The notes: generated from the letters alone by a model not told the origin. Positions 1-10,389 are shown, counted from the stretch's first letter. The stretch is DNA of 28,211 nucleotides from Actinidia chinensis (GCA_009663005.1 VIGQ01000394.1:5001-33211), one strand, 5' to 3'. Numbers and translations: made by a program.

Positions 1-419
1 CAATACAACACATTTCACTTCTTACACCACTACAAAACTCATACTACCTACATTAGAAAATCAGTCACCAAAAAAACAATTTATTACAAATAACAACACT
101 TCCTACTCTCCCAATTCCTTACAATAACATTAATACGATCAAGATTTTCAGGAGAAACCAGTAAATCATCACCATTCTCAAGCAGCAGTAGGGATGACCA
201 GGTAATGAGTAAGATAGGCTATTGAATCAGCCTTCAAATCAGTCTACTAGTATACACACTTCTAAAACCATTGTGAATACGGTAGAATTTTTAAATAATC
301 TAACAGTAGCACTAAACTCACCAAACTTGCACAGCAAAACCATCATTCTTCATCAAAAATCACCTAACAAAAAGAACAACCAAAGAAAGAAGCAAGAAGA
401 AGAGAAAACCGACAAAAAT
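1..419. other. Unassigned AT-rich DNA
   Basis: No gene can be supported. On the minus strand a short open stretch near 115-205 reads LENGDDLLVSPENLDRI, which has a protein-like composition but no family I recognise and no visible start or splice context. It could be the edge of an exon of a gene lying to the left, or chance. Confidence 0.3.
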
Positions 420-665
420 CTCACTCCCACTCCCTCCCCTTCCCCTCTCCTCCACCCCCCCCCCCCACTCTCGCCCCCCTCCTTTCCCCCTCCCCCCTTT
501 TTTCCTTTCTCCCCCTCCCCTCCCCCCCCTACCCTCCCCCCCTCCCCCCCTCCCCCCACCCCTCCTACCCTCCCCTCCCCCCCCCCTCCCCCCCCCCATT
601 CCCCCCCCTTCTTCCCCTCTTCCCCCCTCTCCTCCCCCCTCCCCCCCCTTTTTCCCCCCCCTTCT
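420..665. repeat. C/T-only low-complexity tract
   Basis: About 245 bases consist almost entirely of C runs (up to 9 or more) with interspersed T, with only a handful of A and almost no G. The minus strand is therefore a G-rich tract with many runs of three or more G. It produces long proline-rich or glycine-rich open frames on the two strands, which are composition artefacts and not genes. Homopurine-homopyrimidine DNA of this kind can form G-quadruplex or triplex structures, and it is also a place where long-read consensus fails. Confidence 0.85.
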
Positions 666-997
666 GAACAAAAATTAAAAAATGTGACATTGATTAATTC
701 AACCGTGATTGATATGCATTATAATTAATAATGTATAAATTTGAAGAAGACGCCAATATTACAGCTAATAAACTCCAATTCGGAATACTCAACCACAAAT
801 ACATATTCATCAATCAAAATCACCTCAAAACAATCAACAACAATTTTAATCGAAGTATAAAAACGAAACTCATAATAAAACCTCAAACAATTCGAAAGAT
901 ACGAAACAGTCTCAAACCAGCGAAGCATATACCACACAATATCGAACATCAAACGAACAAAATGTACCAAAATGAACTATATATACGTACCAATTAA

Positions 998-1240
998 AGC
1001 TCAATATTCGTAAGGAAACAGATCACGAACAAAAAACGAATCAAACACAAATCCGAAATCAAGATCAATATACAAAGTCGAAGACATGCAAAGTCAAGCT
1101 CATCTCCTTAAGGAAATAAAATCACGAACAAAAAGAAATCAACACCGAAATCACGAAAAATACAACTCAATCTACGTAACGAAAACAAATCACGAAAAAA
1201 TCTAACCTCAATACGAAAATCTTGTTAACGAAAAGGGACT
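998..1240. repeat. Degenerate tandem repeat around TCACGAACAAAAA
   Basis: Three diverged units start near 1000, 1097 and 1170. Each runs from a CTCAAT or CTCATC start through a GTAAGGAAA or TTAAGGAAA segment to a TCACGAA(C)AAAAA core. Spacing is about 100 and 73 bases. No coding is visible. The third unit runs into the dispersed repeat that follows. Confidence 0.45.
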
Positions 1241-1261
1241 GTGGTAATCACCGCGACCAAA

Positions 1262-1490
1262 AACGAGGGCAAAGCAGTCATTAACCGCCACGTGGAGGAC
1301 TGCGTGAATACGGACGGGGTTTACCCCGGTCTGTCCTATCTCCGGCTGTGGATGGATTTGGAGGCCAATCAACAGAGAAATCAGGGAGAGAAAAATGTAG
1401 CCAAAGCATGGAGAGGAGAGAAGAGGGAGAAGAAACCAAGGAGATGACCAAATCCAAGACCATCTGCTTCCGCCAAATAGAGTGTTACAG
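1262..1490. repeat. Dispersed repeat, copy 1 of 2
   Basis: This stretch aligns end to end with 2584-2811 in the same orientation: both start AACGAGG, share GCGGAGG/GTGGAGG, a CGGA(C/T)GGGGT core, a CTCCGGCTG/CTCCGGTTG block, and end in (G)CCAAA..AGTGTTACA or AAGATGTTATA. The two copies have almost equal length (229 and 228 bases) and are clearly diverged. It is probably part of a transposable element, for example an LTR or untranslated segment; I do not recognise the family. Confidence 0.55.
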
Positions 1491-2264
1491 GCCATTTGGC
1501 GGAAGAATTGAATTGGGTTGGATTTGAAATGAGGGTGGATTTGAGGGTGAATTTAAAAGAGGAGGATTATAATAAGGTGGGGCACACCTTTTAAGAAGGG
1601 TGGATTTGTAGTTTGGTGTTTAGATGTTTTTGGAGAAGCAGAATTTAAAAATTGGGATATATGATAGGATAAGATATCAAAGACAAAATTATCCCTAATT
1701 TATTAATAGTGGTTAATATTAAATATAATTTTATTAATTAGACCAAAATATATATTAATTAGTATTACATGATTAAAATAAAAACTTTTACTTTAAATAT
1801 TAATAATATAAGATAAAAAGATTATAATTCAATTTTTAGGTTTTAAATTATCCAAAATTAATTATTTATAATATTATTAGTAAAAAATATATTTACTTTC
1901 AAATTTTTAAAATATTACTTAAACATACTTGAAACACCTTACTTCACGATAATCTTTTACACTAATTTGTTTTAATTATTTCCAACCAATCGTTAATTTT
2001 ATGTTAACTATCAAGGTGAACCTTTCTTTCCATATGCAATTTTTAATTACAGACCAAGTAATCTCGTGCATATTTTGATCAATTAAACTAATTAGTCTGT
2101 GAGTTTATTACTTATTTCAGTTCCTAAACGAACAACAAAATGGGCAAAAGAGCGACTTTTAAATTGGACCTAAAGTTATAACGGTTGGTTGATTAAAAAT
2201 GAAAGTAAAGGGTATTCATTGAGATTCTAAATAAACCATAGGGGTAAATAATGTAATAACCCCA
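1491..2264. other. AT-rich DNA without recognisable genes
   Basis: The left part (1500-1620) is G-rich with repeated GGTGGATTTG words. From 1640 on it is AT-rich with no long open frame on either strand. A short GA microsatellite (about 2267-2281) closes the stretch. No splice-consistent coding or RNA gene is visible. Confidence 0.5.
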
Positions 2265-2583
2265 TTTGAGAGAGAGAGAGAGTTCTGTTGATGTGGGTTT
2301 GATTGGAGGTTTCATCATCTATTCTCTCGGGTTCCGCAGATGTGAGAGAATCCTTGGTTTTTCTATTTCATTCTTTCAATTAATACAAATTTTAACAAAT
2401 CATCAATATATAAGCACATTCATCGACCTCTGTCTCTCTAAACCTTCATGGGCTATGATTAGGAACAAAAAGGGGGGAAAGGGAAAAAAGGGACAAGCTT
2501 GTGTTCTTTCAATTATCCATTCTCTCGCCATTAACAATTCTTTTCGAATTCGAATCGGGCCTAAACGCAGGTATTTCGCAACG

Positions 2584-2811
2584 AACGAGGCACAACGGTC
2601 AATTCACCACGACGCGGAGGGCCGTGTGACCACGGATGGGGTAACCCATGTCTGTTCCACTCCGGTTGCGGAAGGATTTCGAAAACGATAGGAGAAGAAA
2701 TCTAGGAATACAAAAAATCCTCGCCAAACCGGGAGAAGAAGCATCGCAGGAGAACAAATCTGGAAGGATGCCAAATCCGGGGCCATCCGGATGCCAAACA
2801 AGATGTTATAG
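2584..2811. repeat. Dispersed repeat, copy 2 of 2
   Basis: This is the partner of the repeat at 1262-1490, in direct orientation about 1.3 kb away. In one frame it reads AEGRVTTDGVTHVCSTPVA, and the equivalent frame of copy 1 is related but shifted, so neither copy has a preserved protein. The stretch 2812-3046 that follows contains nothing recognisable. Confidence 0.55.
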
Positions 2812-3046
2812 TCTATATCAAAGCAACCCCTAACCTCAAAATCGTGGGCTAACCAAAGGGCATTTATGAGGTTGGGCTTTAACCATTTTGCTCATTATTT
2901 CCCTTTCCAATCCCCAAAGGGCCCTCATATACAGGCTATCATTTCAGGTGCACTATACACATTTTTTTAATTAGCGATAATAATTTATAATTAATAGCAC
3001 AAAAATATCAAAATAACAAATATACAAATTTCATACAAAAATTACA

Positions 3047-3054
3047 CTACAACA
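3047..3054. repeat. 8-bp target site duplication (left), CTACAACA
   Basis: CTACAACA occurs immediately before the left end of the element at 3055 and again immediately after its right end (3532-3539). An 8-base direct repeat is the hallmark of hAT transposition. Confidence 0.75.
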
Positions 3055-3531
3055 TAAGGGTGTCAATGGGTCAGGTTGGGTCGGTTCTGTAATAGACCCA
3101 GAACCGATCCGATCTTCCAAAAGAACCGAACCAACCCGAGTGAGATTGGTTCGGTTCGGATCTATATCTATCAGGTCGGGCCTATCAATTTATTTAAAAT
3201 TTTGAAAAAAAAAATAAGATGACACTAAAAAATAAATATAACTCTTACACAATAACACATTATTTAAAATAATACAAACTAATATTCAACATACAAAAGT
3301 CCCTAATGAGTACACTATATGACTATTTGATCGGGTCTGGACTTTGGTTTCCGAGTCAGGTCGGGTCTTGGTCCAAAAATAGTATAGACTCGAGAACCGA
3401 ACCGAAATCTATGGGTCTACAATTTTTAGACGCAGAACCGAACCTTAAGCATGGTAGAAACGAACCAACCCGACCTAGTGAGGTAAAGTTAGCTCGGTTC
3501 TCGATTCTTTCGGGTCTTTTGTGTACCCCTA
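3055..3531. mobile_element. hAT-like non-autonomous element, 477 bp
   Basis: The ends are imperfect inverted repeats: the left starts TAAGGGTGTCA and the right, read in reverse, starts TAGGGGTACAC. Perfect 8-base flanking duplications (CTACAACA) fit the hAT superfamily. The terminal parts are filled with GGTTCGGTT/GGGTCGGG words and their complements, so the two arms can pair, and the centre is AT-rich. No transposase is encoded; the open frame across the right half is a by-product of the repeat words. It must be mobilised by an enzyme from elsewhere. Confidence 0.75.
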
Positions 3532-3539
3532 CTACAACA
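3532..3539. repeat. 8-bp target site duplication (right), CTACAACA
   Basis: Identical to the copy at 3047-3054. Confidence 0.75.
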
Positions 3540-4900
3540 CAATTGTAACAAATAAATTACATATTCGCAATTAATAATAAAATGTTTATAACTAACAACA
3601 AAAAATCTCGCACTTTTGTTTTATTATAGTTTGTGTTAATTTAATGTCTATAATGGGTAACATTATTAGCACTTTGTTAGCTCAAAGAAAACTTTAAGAC
3701 TCTTGTGCAAATGTAATCCACCAACTTGCTTTTGGTCTCCTTATCGTACTCTTTAAAGGGCATGAGTTGATGCTGTCTCACTAATTTAAATTTTATAAAT
3801 TAAACTAGTCAAACTTTTATCTTTTGTGTATATTGAGGTTGTCATGGTGTGTGTCATTAGAAGTTGTGCCACTGATATCCATATATAGAAAAGAATTGAT
3901 GGCACTACGCCTTATTAGGCGTAGCATTAGTCTCATTTGGGTTTCTCGAGCAAATTTTAGTTGTTTTGATTTTTGATTTTTTTATTTTTTGTAAAACAAT
4001 TTAGGGAGGTTCACTGTAAGGTTCCTTGATTAATTTCTAACACAGTTGGATCCATGACCCAAATCTTTAGTTTTTTTTTTAAATTTGTGTGGGTGATAGT
4101 TATATATTATTTGTTATTTGAGTCGATTTTTTTTAACACCCCTTGGTTCTTTTTATTTTACTTTTCCCCCCAATTCTTAATTTTTATATAAAAAAATTAT
4201 AAAAAATATATAATTCTTTTGGAGGAGATATTGATTAGAGTTATGTCTTATGTAACTGTTGATTTTACTACTTATTAATATTTTAAAAGTTATTGTTTTT
4301 CTATGTATTTTATTATAAATCAAACTACAAAGAATAACATTATTATTTTCCAGATAGTCTCAAATACAAATACACCTTAACTATCAACCCATCTAAAGTT
4401 AACAAAAATATTAAAAATTTTGATCTATATATTTTTTTTTTTTTTTTTTTTTATAAAAACATAAGGTGGGAGTAAAAAAATTATAACATTTTATCGTCAT
4501 AATTTTTTTTTATACAAATTTTGGAAGTGAATTTAAAAAAAACAAGAATCAGCGGGGTCTTTTAAACGAAAAAAAATGAAGGGTTATAAAATTTATCATA
4601 ATTGTTTTTTATATAAAAATCGAAGTGAAAGTATAAAAAAAAAAGAATAAAAGGGTGTTAAAAAAAAGAATAAAGGGTATTAAAAAAAGAATAAAAAGGG
4701 TTGAGTGGCAAAATTGTAATTTGAGGAAGAACTGAGGGTAAAAGTTAAAAGTAAAAAAAAAAAGGTCACATCGAGGGGGTGAGGTTGTTAAGGGTAAAAA
4801 AATCAGTTTTCTTATTTTAGTTTAGATTAGTTAATTTTCAGTTTTCTGATAAAATAACTAAAAACTATCTTATTTGTGATTTTTTTTTATTTGTTCTTCT
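3540..4900. other. AT-rich DNA with inverted and direct repeats, probably transposon interior
   Basis: No gene is visible. Features include a perfect 7-bp hairpin CTACGCC-TTATTA-GGCGTAG (3905-3924), a run of 21 T (about 4432-4452), and segments near 4125-4200 whose reverse complement matches 4600-4660 (an ACACCC plus T-run block and a TTTTTATATAAAAAA block). Related A-rich blocks also recur directly at 4520-4690. Together with the Helitron-type end at 4980 this suggests the interior of one or more non-autonomous elements. Confidence 0.4.
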
Positions 4901-4954
4901 GCGATGAAGAATCATCAAAATTGATGAAAAGAGATTTTTTGGGGTTTTGCGTAG

Positions 4955-4980
4955 TGCCCGGGGCCACGGGCAATTACTAG
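4955..4980 (+). mobile_element. Helitron 3' terminus
   Basis: TGCCCG and CGGGCA form a perfect 6-bp stem around a GGGCCA loop, followed by ATTACTAG and a host T at 4981. A short GC-rich hairpin a few bases before a CTRR end abutting T is the diagnostic 3' structure of plant Helitrons. The matching 5' end (TC after a host A) was not found, so the element length is unknown; it may extend left to about 3900 or further. It sits within the remnant of the copia 5' LTR. Confidence 0.6.
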
Positions 4981-4993
4981 TATATCTATAACA

Positions 4994-5006
4994 TGGTATG
5001 CAGAAC
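4994..5006 (+). promoter_or_regulatory. Copia primer binding site (degenerate)
   Basis: TGGTATGCAGAAC directly follows the TATAACA end of the 5' LTR. It resembles TGGTATCAGAGC, the usual copia primer site complementary to initiator methionine tRNA, with a one-base insertion and a change. Confidence 0.6.
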
Positions 5007-5769
5007 TGGTTCTACAGCAATAATAGTTGCCTCACCACCATCAAACTCTGTCGCCACCATCACCATCCACACAGGCCAACCTCCAGCCTCTGGTGTTGTT
5101 ATTTTTCTCTAATTTCTTCCTTTTTTCGTATTCGCTAACATAAAAACTCGTTGGATCTGGTTTTAATCACACCATTGTGTTCCTCGTGATATCTGAGTTA
5201 TCCGAGTCCTACAACACTGCCATAACGTCCCCGCCCGCGCTCTCACGCGCCCCCTAAGCTTTCGTGCGTAAGATGCACCCTCAGAGGATCTCCCACGCGC
5301 CCAAGGCGAGCAACAACCGGGCTTCAACTCACATCCACGCACTCGGTTCTATGCGTGCCCTGACGCACTCCCTGACTTCCATACATCACGCGCACATACG
5401 CGCGTCTGGCGCACATTTGACGCCATCCTAACGCACTGACTAACGCCACGTCAACTGTCATGCCACGTCATCCGCCACATCAGCACTGCCACGTTAGCCT
5501 GCCTATACTAAATTACAGTCTCTACCCCTAAATTTTCTAATTTCTTCAAATTGGTCCAAAAAGTTTTTGATTGGACAGTTTGGCCCTAGGAGCTGGCAAT
5601 CCTTCATCTTCAGACTTCCAGGTTCCTATTCTTGACTAATTTAGGCCTTCTGAATCTGTTTTTGAACTCAGTTTTTGCTATTTCTCTGGGTTCGTTACTA
5701 CATATTTTATTGTTTTTGTTATCATTTTTCCACTATTTCTATATAGTGTGGAAGTATGGATAGATCTAG
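5007..5769 (+). other. Copia 5' leader
   Basis: This is the stretch between the primer site and the first gag homology. It holds a GC-rich block (5220-5480) with repeated CGCGC, CACGCG and GCCACGTCA words, then AT-richer DNA. No open frame of useful length is present. A long GC-rich leader rich in CCACGTCA-type words is plausible for this type of element but I infer this from position. Confidence 0.45.
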
Positions 5770-6250
5770 CTCCTAGACCTATTGTTATCACTCTGGAATT
5801 TCAAAATTATATATCCCATGGTTAGGCTATGTCTGTTTTCTCAAGGGACTTTGGCATTATGTCACTGGAGATATTGAGGACCGGTTCAAGGTGCTGCTGA
5901 GACACCTACTGAATACATTGTGCGGCTTAAAGAGTGGGATAGTAAAAATCATCAGAATTATCACATGGATTCATTAATACTTCTTTCCCTCTATGGCCTA
6001 CAGTTTGGAAGATTTGAATACACTCATGCCATTTGGGATTTTTTGGCAACCAGATATACTACTTCTAATCTGGCTTGTCAGCATCAAACTTCGGACCTCT
6101 CTATGTCGATCAGAGACAAGAAACCTGGTCAGTCTAATAGTTTCTTTCTTACCTCAGAATTTATTCTATATGGGAATAGCCGACGTCCATCGGCCTACTA
6201 GGTCAATGTGTTGATGCTACTTATTTGCCCACTATCGAGATCAGCAGTGT
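5770..6250 (+). pseudogene. Copia gag fragment (UBN2-like)
   Basis: Gag packages element RNA into particles. Across shifting frames the sequence reads a LWHYVTGDIED-like segment near 5845-5885, then VRLKEWDSKNHQ (about 5920-5955) and FEYTHAIWDFLATRYTTSN (about 6014-6070), which follow the order of plant copia gag (K-W-x5-G, then LWDxLxxRY). Several frameshifts and stops break the frame, so it is inactive. It is the first coding block of the element. Confidence 0.7.
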
Positions 6251-6809
6251 TTGATTCTTTTTCTCATTGGGGCTCTTTGAATACATATGAGCCAGTTCGA
6301 GCCCTTACTCTCTCCGCATTCCCCTTTCTACACTAGAGTAGGCTATCTTTGGAGCTTTTATTTGAGGAACTCGTCTTGGCTTGACTTTGACTTCCCATGT
6401 GGACACTACTACCTTTTGCTGCTCCTAGTTCTAGAGGTCTCGGCCATTTGGTGTTCTCAAGGTTTTTCAACCTCTGGTGCTCCGTTTCCTCTAGTTCATC
6501 TCTTCGCATAATGATTTCACCTTCTGTCATGCCACTGATCATTGCTTTTCTTACCTCCCTATTTGGTTTTGCCAGCAATTATCGAAAAAAAAGTCCTATC
6601 CTTATAGTCTATTTGTTCCAACATCCGACCCGCCAGGATCCTCCTTCCTCAGTCACTCTGCTGCTACTTACTGCTAGGGTTTCCTCTCTTATTTCTGCTT
6701 TTCCCGTACGCTGAAAAAATCGATGTTAGTGATCTTCCTCTGCACTTGTTCAGGCAAATTTTATCAGCTTTCATAACCCTCTAGTGCCTTGTCCACCTCT
6801 TTAGGTTAT

Positions 6810-7190
6810 AATGGTCTTTTGACTCTTCTGGGTGTATTAATCATATGACATCTATCTTATCTCTTTTTCTTCTTCTAAATTCATCTGAGTCTTCATTCCT
6901 GTTATCCATACTAACTGATGGACTCTTCTATGTCGTTGTCATGTTGGGCATGTCTCTACTTCTCTTCTTTGGTCCCTTACCCATACATACTATGTTCTAA
7001 CTTGCCACTTATCCTTGTTCTATGTGGTTCAATTGATGTGATCTGGTTTGACTGTTCCTTTTCTCCTCTAACTAGTTTTGTGTTGTGCAGAATCCGCGGA
7101 CGGAGTCGACTCTTGGGAATAGGCCCGTAGACATGGTCGACTGTTCTATCTTGTACATCTTCATCTTCTTGTTCTACAACTGCTACCCAC
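6810..7190 (+). pseudogene. Copia protease and GAG-pre-integrase remnants
   Basis: Near 6818-6850 the translation reads DSSGCINHMTS, matching the aspartic protease signature region of copia (DSGAxxHMT). Near 7075-7135 it reads VQNPRT followed in a shifted frame by LLGIG, which corresponds to the GAG-pre-integrase block (DxxTGxxLGxG). The region between, 6250-6810, should hold the gag C-terminus and zinc knuckle, but no CCHC knuckle is readable. All are broken by frameshifts. Confidence 0.6.
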
Positions 7191-7439
7191 CACTTTTAAT
7201 TCTTCTCGTCAACCATCTTCGGGATCTGGCACTCCCGTTTATATCATGTTGTCATTAGGTGGTTACGCCTTCTTGATTCTAAGGTGTCTTAGGTCATGCT
7301 CTTAATGAATACCTTGATTGTCAGTTTTTTAGGCTTGCCAAATACTTGCTTGTGTCTTTTATAAAGTACTTTTTATTTCTTTTGCTCCTTTTTTGAATTA
7401 GTTTCATCTGATATTGAGGCCTCTCTCTCCCACTTCTAC

Positions 7440-8130
7440 TAGGGAGGTTCTAAGTATTTTGTTATATTTGTGGATGATTTATCTCATTACCAAGCTTTTA
7501 CCCTCTTAAAGATCCATCCCAATTACAACAAAACCTACTATGATTTTGCGCACATATCAAAACCCAAAACCAAGTTTTCTCGGAGATTAAGGTCTTTCGC
7601 CCTCAGACAATGCTCAAGAATACTGTGATACTTCCTTTCTTGCCTTTCTACAAGCACGAGGACTCTTCCCCACCTTTTCTTGCCCAGGTACCTCTCAACA
7701 GAATGGGTGAGCAGATGGAACATTGTCATTTACTTGTACTACTCGTGCCTGTGAATTCATTTGGTTGTCCTGAGAGGTTTTTGGGAAGCTGCTCTCACCG
7801 CTCCCTACACTATTAATAGGGTTCCCCATCACACCCTTCTTGGTAACCTGACTCCCGACGACATCTATATGGTACTCCTCCCCGTTACCATTCCCTTTGT
7901 GTTTTTTGTTGTGCATGCTTTGTCTTATTACAAGTCACATGAACGAATAAAACTTGAGCCTAGATCTCGTTTATGTTGCTTCTCTTCTTGGGTAATGGGA
8001 TTGAGAATAAAGGTTATCATTGTTGGGATCCTTTGTCTCGACTTCTTTGATCTCTCGTCACGTTGTCTTTTTGAGAACATAAGCATGTTTTTCCTCTTTT
8101 GTCTTCTTTTCATTATTCTCTTCTTCTGCT
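7440..8130 (+). pseudogene. Copia integrase remnant
   Basis: Integrase joins element cDNA to host DNA. The core reads GGSKYFVIFVDDLSHYQAFT (7441-7500), later SDNAQEYCDTSFLAF (about 7600-7645) and CPGTSQQNG (about 7682-7708), giving the expected aspartates of the D,D,E triad and the PGTPQQNG-type motif. After it come SCPERFLG-like and GNLTPDD, then HERIKLEPRSRLCCF (about 7939-7983) and a wholly shifted GYxxWDP region, typical of the copia integrase C-terminal part. At least four frameshifts are needed to follow it. Confidence 0.8.
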
Positions 8131-8539
8131 CCCCTATTTATTGATCCTTCTTTGACCTTTTCCCAGAGGATGTTGATGTTCTGCTTTCCTTTCGAATGAT
8201 GCTCCCCATGATGCGCCACCAACTATCGTTTTCTCCCGTGGAGTCCTCTTCTCCTGGATCTTGCACCTCTAGTTGCATCTCCTGTTCCATCTACCATCTA
8301 CCTGATCTCTATCGTCGTTCCATCCACCGGTAAGGAAGTTTCTTCTCATCTTTGAGATTATCCTATTTTCCACTGTTTTCGCTCAGTATGAGCCTCGTTC
8401 CTATCATGAGGCAAATATCTAACCCCCTTGGCAGCAAGCTATGACTAGGAACTACAAGCTCTTGATAAAACTCATCACTTGGCCTTTTGATCTTCCCCTG
8501 GCAAATCTATTATTGGGTGTCCTGGATTTATAAGATCCA

Positions 8540-9100
8540 AGACTCAGTCTAAATGGTATTGTGGAGCGCTATAAAACCCTTTTGGTTGCTAAGGAATTTT
8601 ACGTCAGGAGTAGGGTATTGACTATGAGGAATTTTGCTCTTGTTTGCCATGCTTACCCTCTGTCCAGTCTTCTTGTTGTGCTGCTGCTGCCCGTAGTTGG
8701 CCGTAAGCTGGCCCCTCGTGCTTTTTCATCCTCCTCACATCTGTGTGTAGGCTTCGTCATGGCCCCTATGGTCTTCGCAAGTTCCACGTCCCTGGTATTC
8801 CAAGTTTAGTTTACCATCTATATCTTGGTTATGACTCTGCTCTCTTTAGTCTTCAGTCTACTCATGGCATAATTGTTCTTCTTATTCTCTATGTGGACGA
8901 TATGACTTATTACAAGGCGAACGTGCTCATGGTATTTTTTGCGCTCAAGGAACTTCCTTCATCGTCACTCATTGAGATGAAAAATCTAGTTCCTGAGCTA
9001 CTTCTTGTCTCGAGGTTTCATCATCTAGCTCTAACTACTGGATATTCTCTACTCAGGCCAAATATCCGCAGATCTTTTTAACCCGTGCTTGACTTTCAGA
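8540..9100 (+). pseudogene. Copia reverse transcriptase remnant (RVT_2)
   Basis: The start reads ERYKTLLVAKEF (8564-8600), the copia ERYKARLVAKGF motif. A central block reads CRLRHGPYGLRKF (copia xLxxALYGLKQ), and the catalytic motif ILYVDDM is intact at about 8887-8907. Downstream comes a PDIAHA-like stretch near 9215. Frameshifts occur between each block, so no continuous enzyme exists. Confidence 0.8.
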
Positions 9101-9399
9101 TTGTAGACTGCCTCTACTCCTCTAGAAGCTATGTGTCGCCTTACTTCTCTTGATCGTGAATTGTTTCTGTTTATAAAGGCAACTCTTCGGCAACCTTATT
9201 TATCTACTGTTACTTGCCCTGACATTGCTCATGCTCTTCATCTTGTCAGCTAGTTTATTTCTCCCTCGCTCCACCTCCTATGCTGCCGTAACTTCGTATT
9301 CATCCGGTATGTCACCGCACCCTCTTTCATGGTCTACTCTAATTCCGTTGGGCTTGGGATCCTACAGAGCGACGATCTACGACCGACTTCTCTTCTTGC

Positions 9400-9690
9400 T
9401 TAGGAGACTCTTCTTATCTCTTGCGTAGTAAGAGCAGACTCTTGTTTGCTCGCTCTAGCACTGAGGCTGAGTATCGGTGCTCGTGCGGAACTACCCAAGA
9501 GCTTCATCCGGCTTCGGTGGCTACTTCAGAACATGGGCGTCAGTTATTCTGGAGCTACTGTTTCTTCATTGTGACAATCGCAGTGCATATTGATTGCCAC
9601 AATGAGTCCTTTCATGATCGTACTAAAATATTGAGATTGCCTGCCACTTATTCGACAGCATATATGTTTCGTGGTGACGGGTTCATCGTA
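9400..9690 (+). pseudogene. Copia RNase H remnant
   Basis: The frame reads SKSRLLFARSSTEAEYR (about 9427-9477), the highly characteristic copia RNase H motif (SSTEAEYxA), followed by TTQEL, then in other frames HCDNRSA (about 9570-9590) and FHDRTK (about 9610-9630), again the expected order. It is broken by indels. The 3' LTR follows about 40 bases later. Confidence 0.8.
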
Positions 9691-9727
9691 CTAAAATATG
9701 AGATTGACTACCTTCTTGATATGAGGG

Positions 9728-9930
9728 TGTTTGTGGTAGTGTATATTAGGTGTATATGTGCTTTATATCACTAAGGGTAGTATAGGCTTTTTGTCTTTCT
9801 CTTTTTGCCTATTTATTCTCTCTTTCTTCCTCTTTATAATCAACCTCTCTTCTCCTAAATCCTAATAGAGATTCTCTTTCTCTCTATATATACATACATA
9901 CATACATACATATATATACATACATATAAC
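9728..9930 (+). repeat. Copia 3' LTR with microsatellite
   Basis: A G-rich segment (TATGAGGG) that could be the polypurine tract precedes a probable LTR start TGTTTGTGG. The LTR is pyrimidine-rich and ends in an ATAC-type microsatellite (about 9884-9924) and TATAACA at 9930, matching the end of the 5' LTR remnant at 4987-4993. The left limit is approximate. Confidence 0.55.
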
Positions 9931-10389
9931 ACTAAAGGTGGTAAAAAAGTTCACTAAATACAGAAAAACTAAAGATTCAATCAGTTGTTTAGAATCATGG
10001 TGCACAAGCAACAAATGCTGCCTCGAGATTAATGTATTTTTGAAAGCATATCCTGGTTGATTGTGAAAGCCTTTCACCTTTCAGTGAAAGCCTATCAGTG
10101 AAAGCCTTTCACCTAGATTTTGAAAGAAGGAACTCGCTTCTCTTTCGCAGGACATGGTTTATTGTTTCATTTTGAAGAATGGGCAGCCGTTTAATACATA
10201 ATTTTTACGGAGAAATTATTTGCTTTCCCGTTTTTCAATGTAGTGGGATATTTTAGCATTTTTTTTTTACGCATAGTAACACCCTTTTTTGGCTATTAAC
10301 TCCATAGGCGGTGGGTTTTCTAATCCTTATACAAAATTAGGAAAATATTTTTGTGGTACACTCCTTATTCCAGCTTAACAAACGAAGAT
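9931..10389. other. Unassigned DNA with short direct repeats
   Basis: Three close copies of GTGAAAGCCT with CTTTCACCT partners lie at 10060-10115. The rest is AT-rich; no gene is visible. Confidence 0.4.

Larger units (their letters stand above)
4981..9930 (+). mobile_element. Ty1/copia LTR retrotransposon, decayed
   Basis: The internal region keeps the copia order gag, protease, integrase, reverse transcriptase, RNase H on the + strand. On the left the last bases of the 5' LTR (ending TATAACA at 4993) are followed by an initiator-Met tRNA-type primer site. On the right a short 3' LTR of about 200 bases ends with the same TATAACA. Total length (about 4.9 kb) matches an intact copia element, but the rest of the 5' LTR is displaced or lost because a Helitron end lies immediately upstream. 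Many frameshifts and stops mean no functional polyprotein. A GC-rich leader (5220-5480, rich in CACGCGC words) precedes gag. Confidence 0.85.

Noticed and set aside
222..728. 168-codon proline-rich open frame
   Set aside because: It owes its length to the C/T-only tract; the proline and serine content is composition, and the opposite strand is equally open with glycine.
5221..5480. GC-rich block as a gene promoter or CpG island
   Set aside because: It lies between the copia primer site and gag, so it is best explained as the element's leader.
9880..9930. CRISPR-like spaced repeats
   Set aside because: This is a plain ATAC/TACA microsatellite in the copia LTR with no spacers; the window is eukaryotic.
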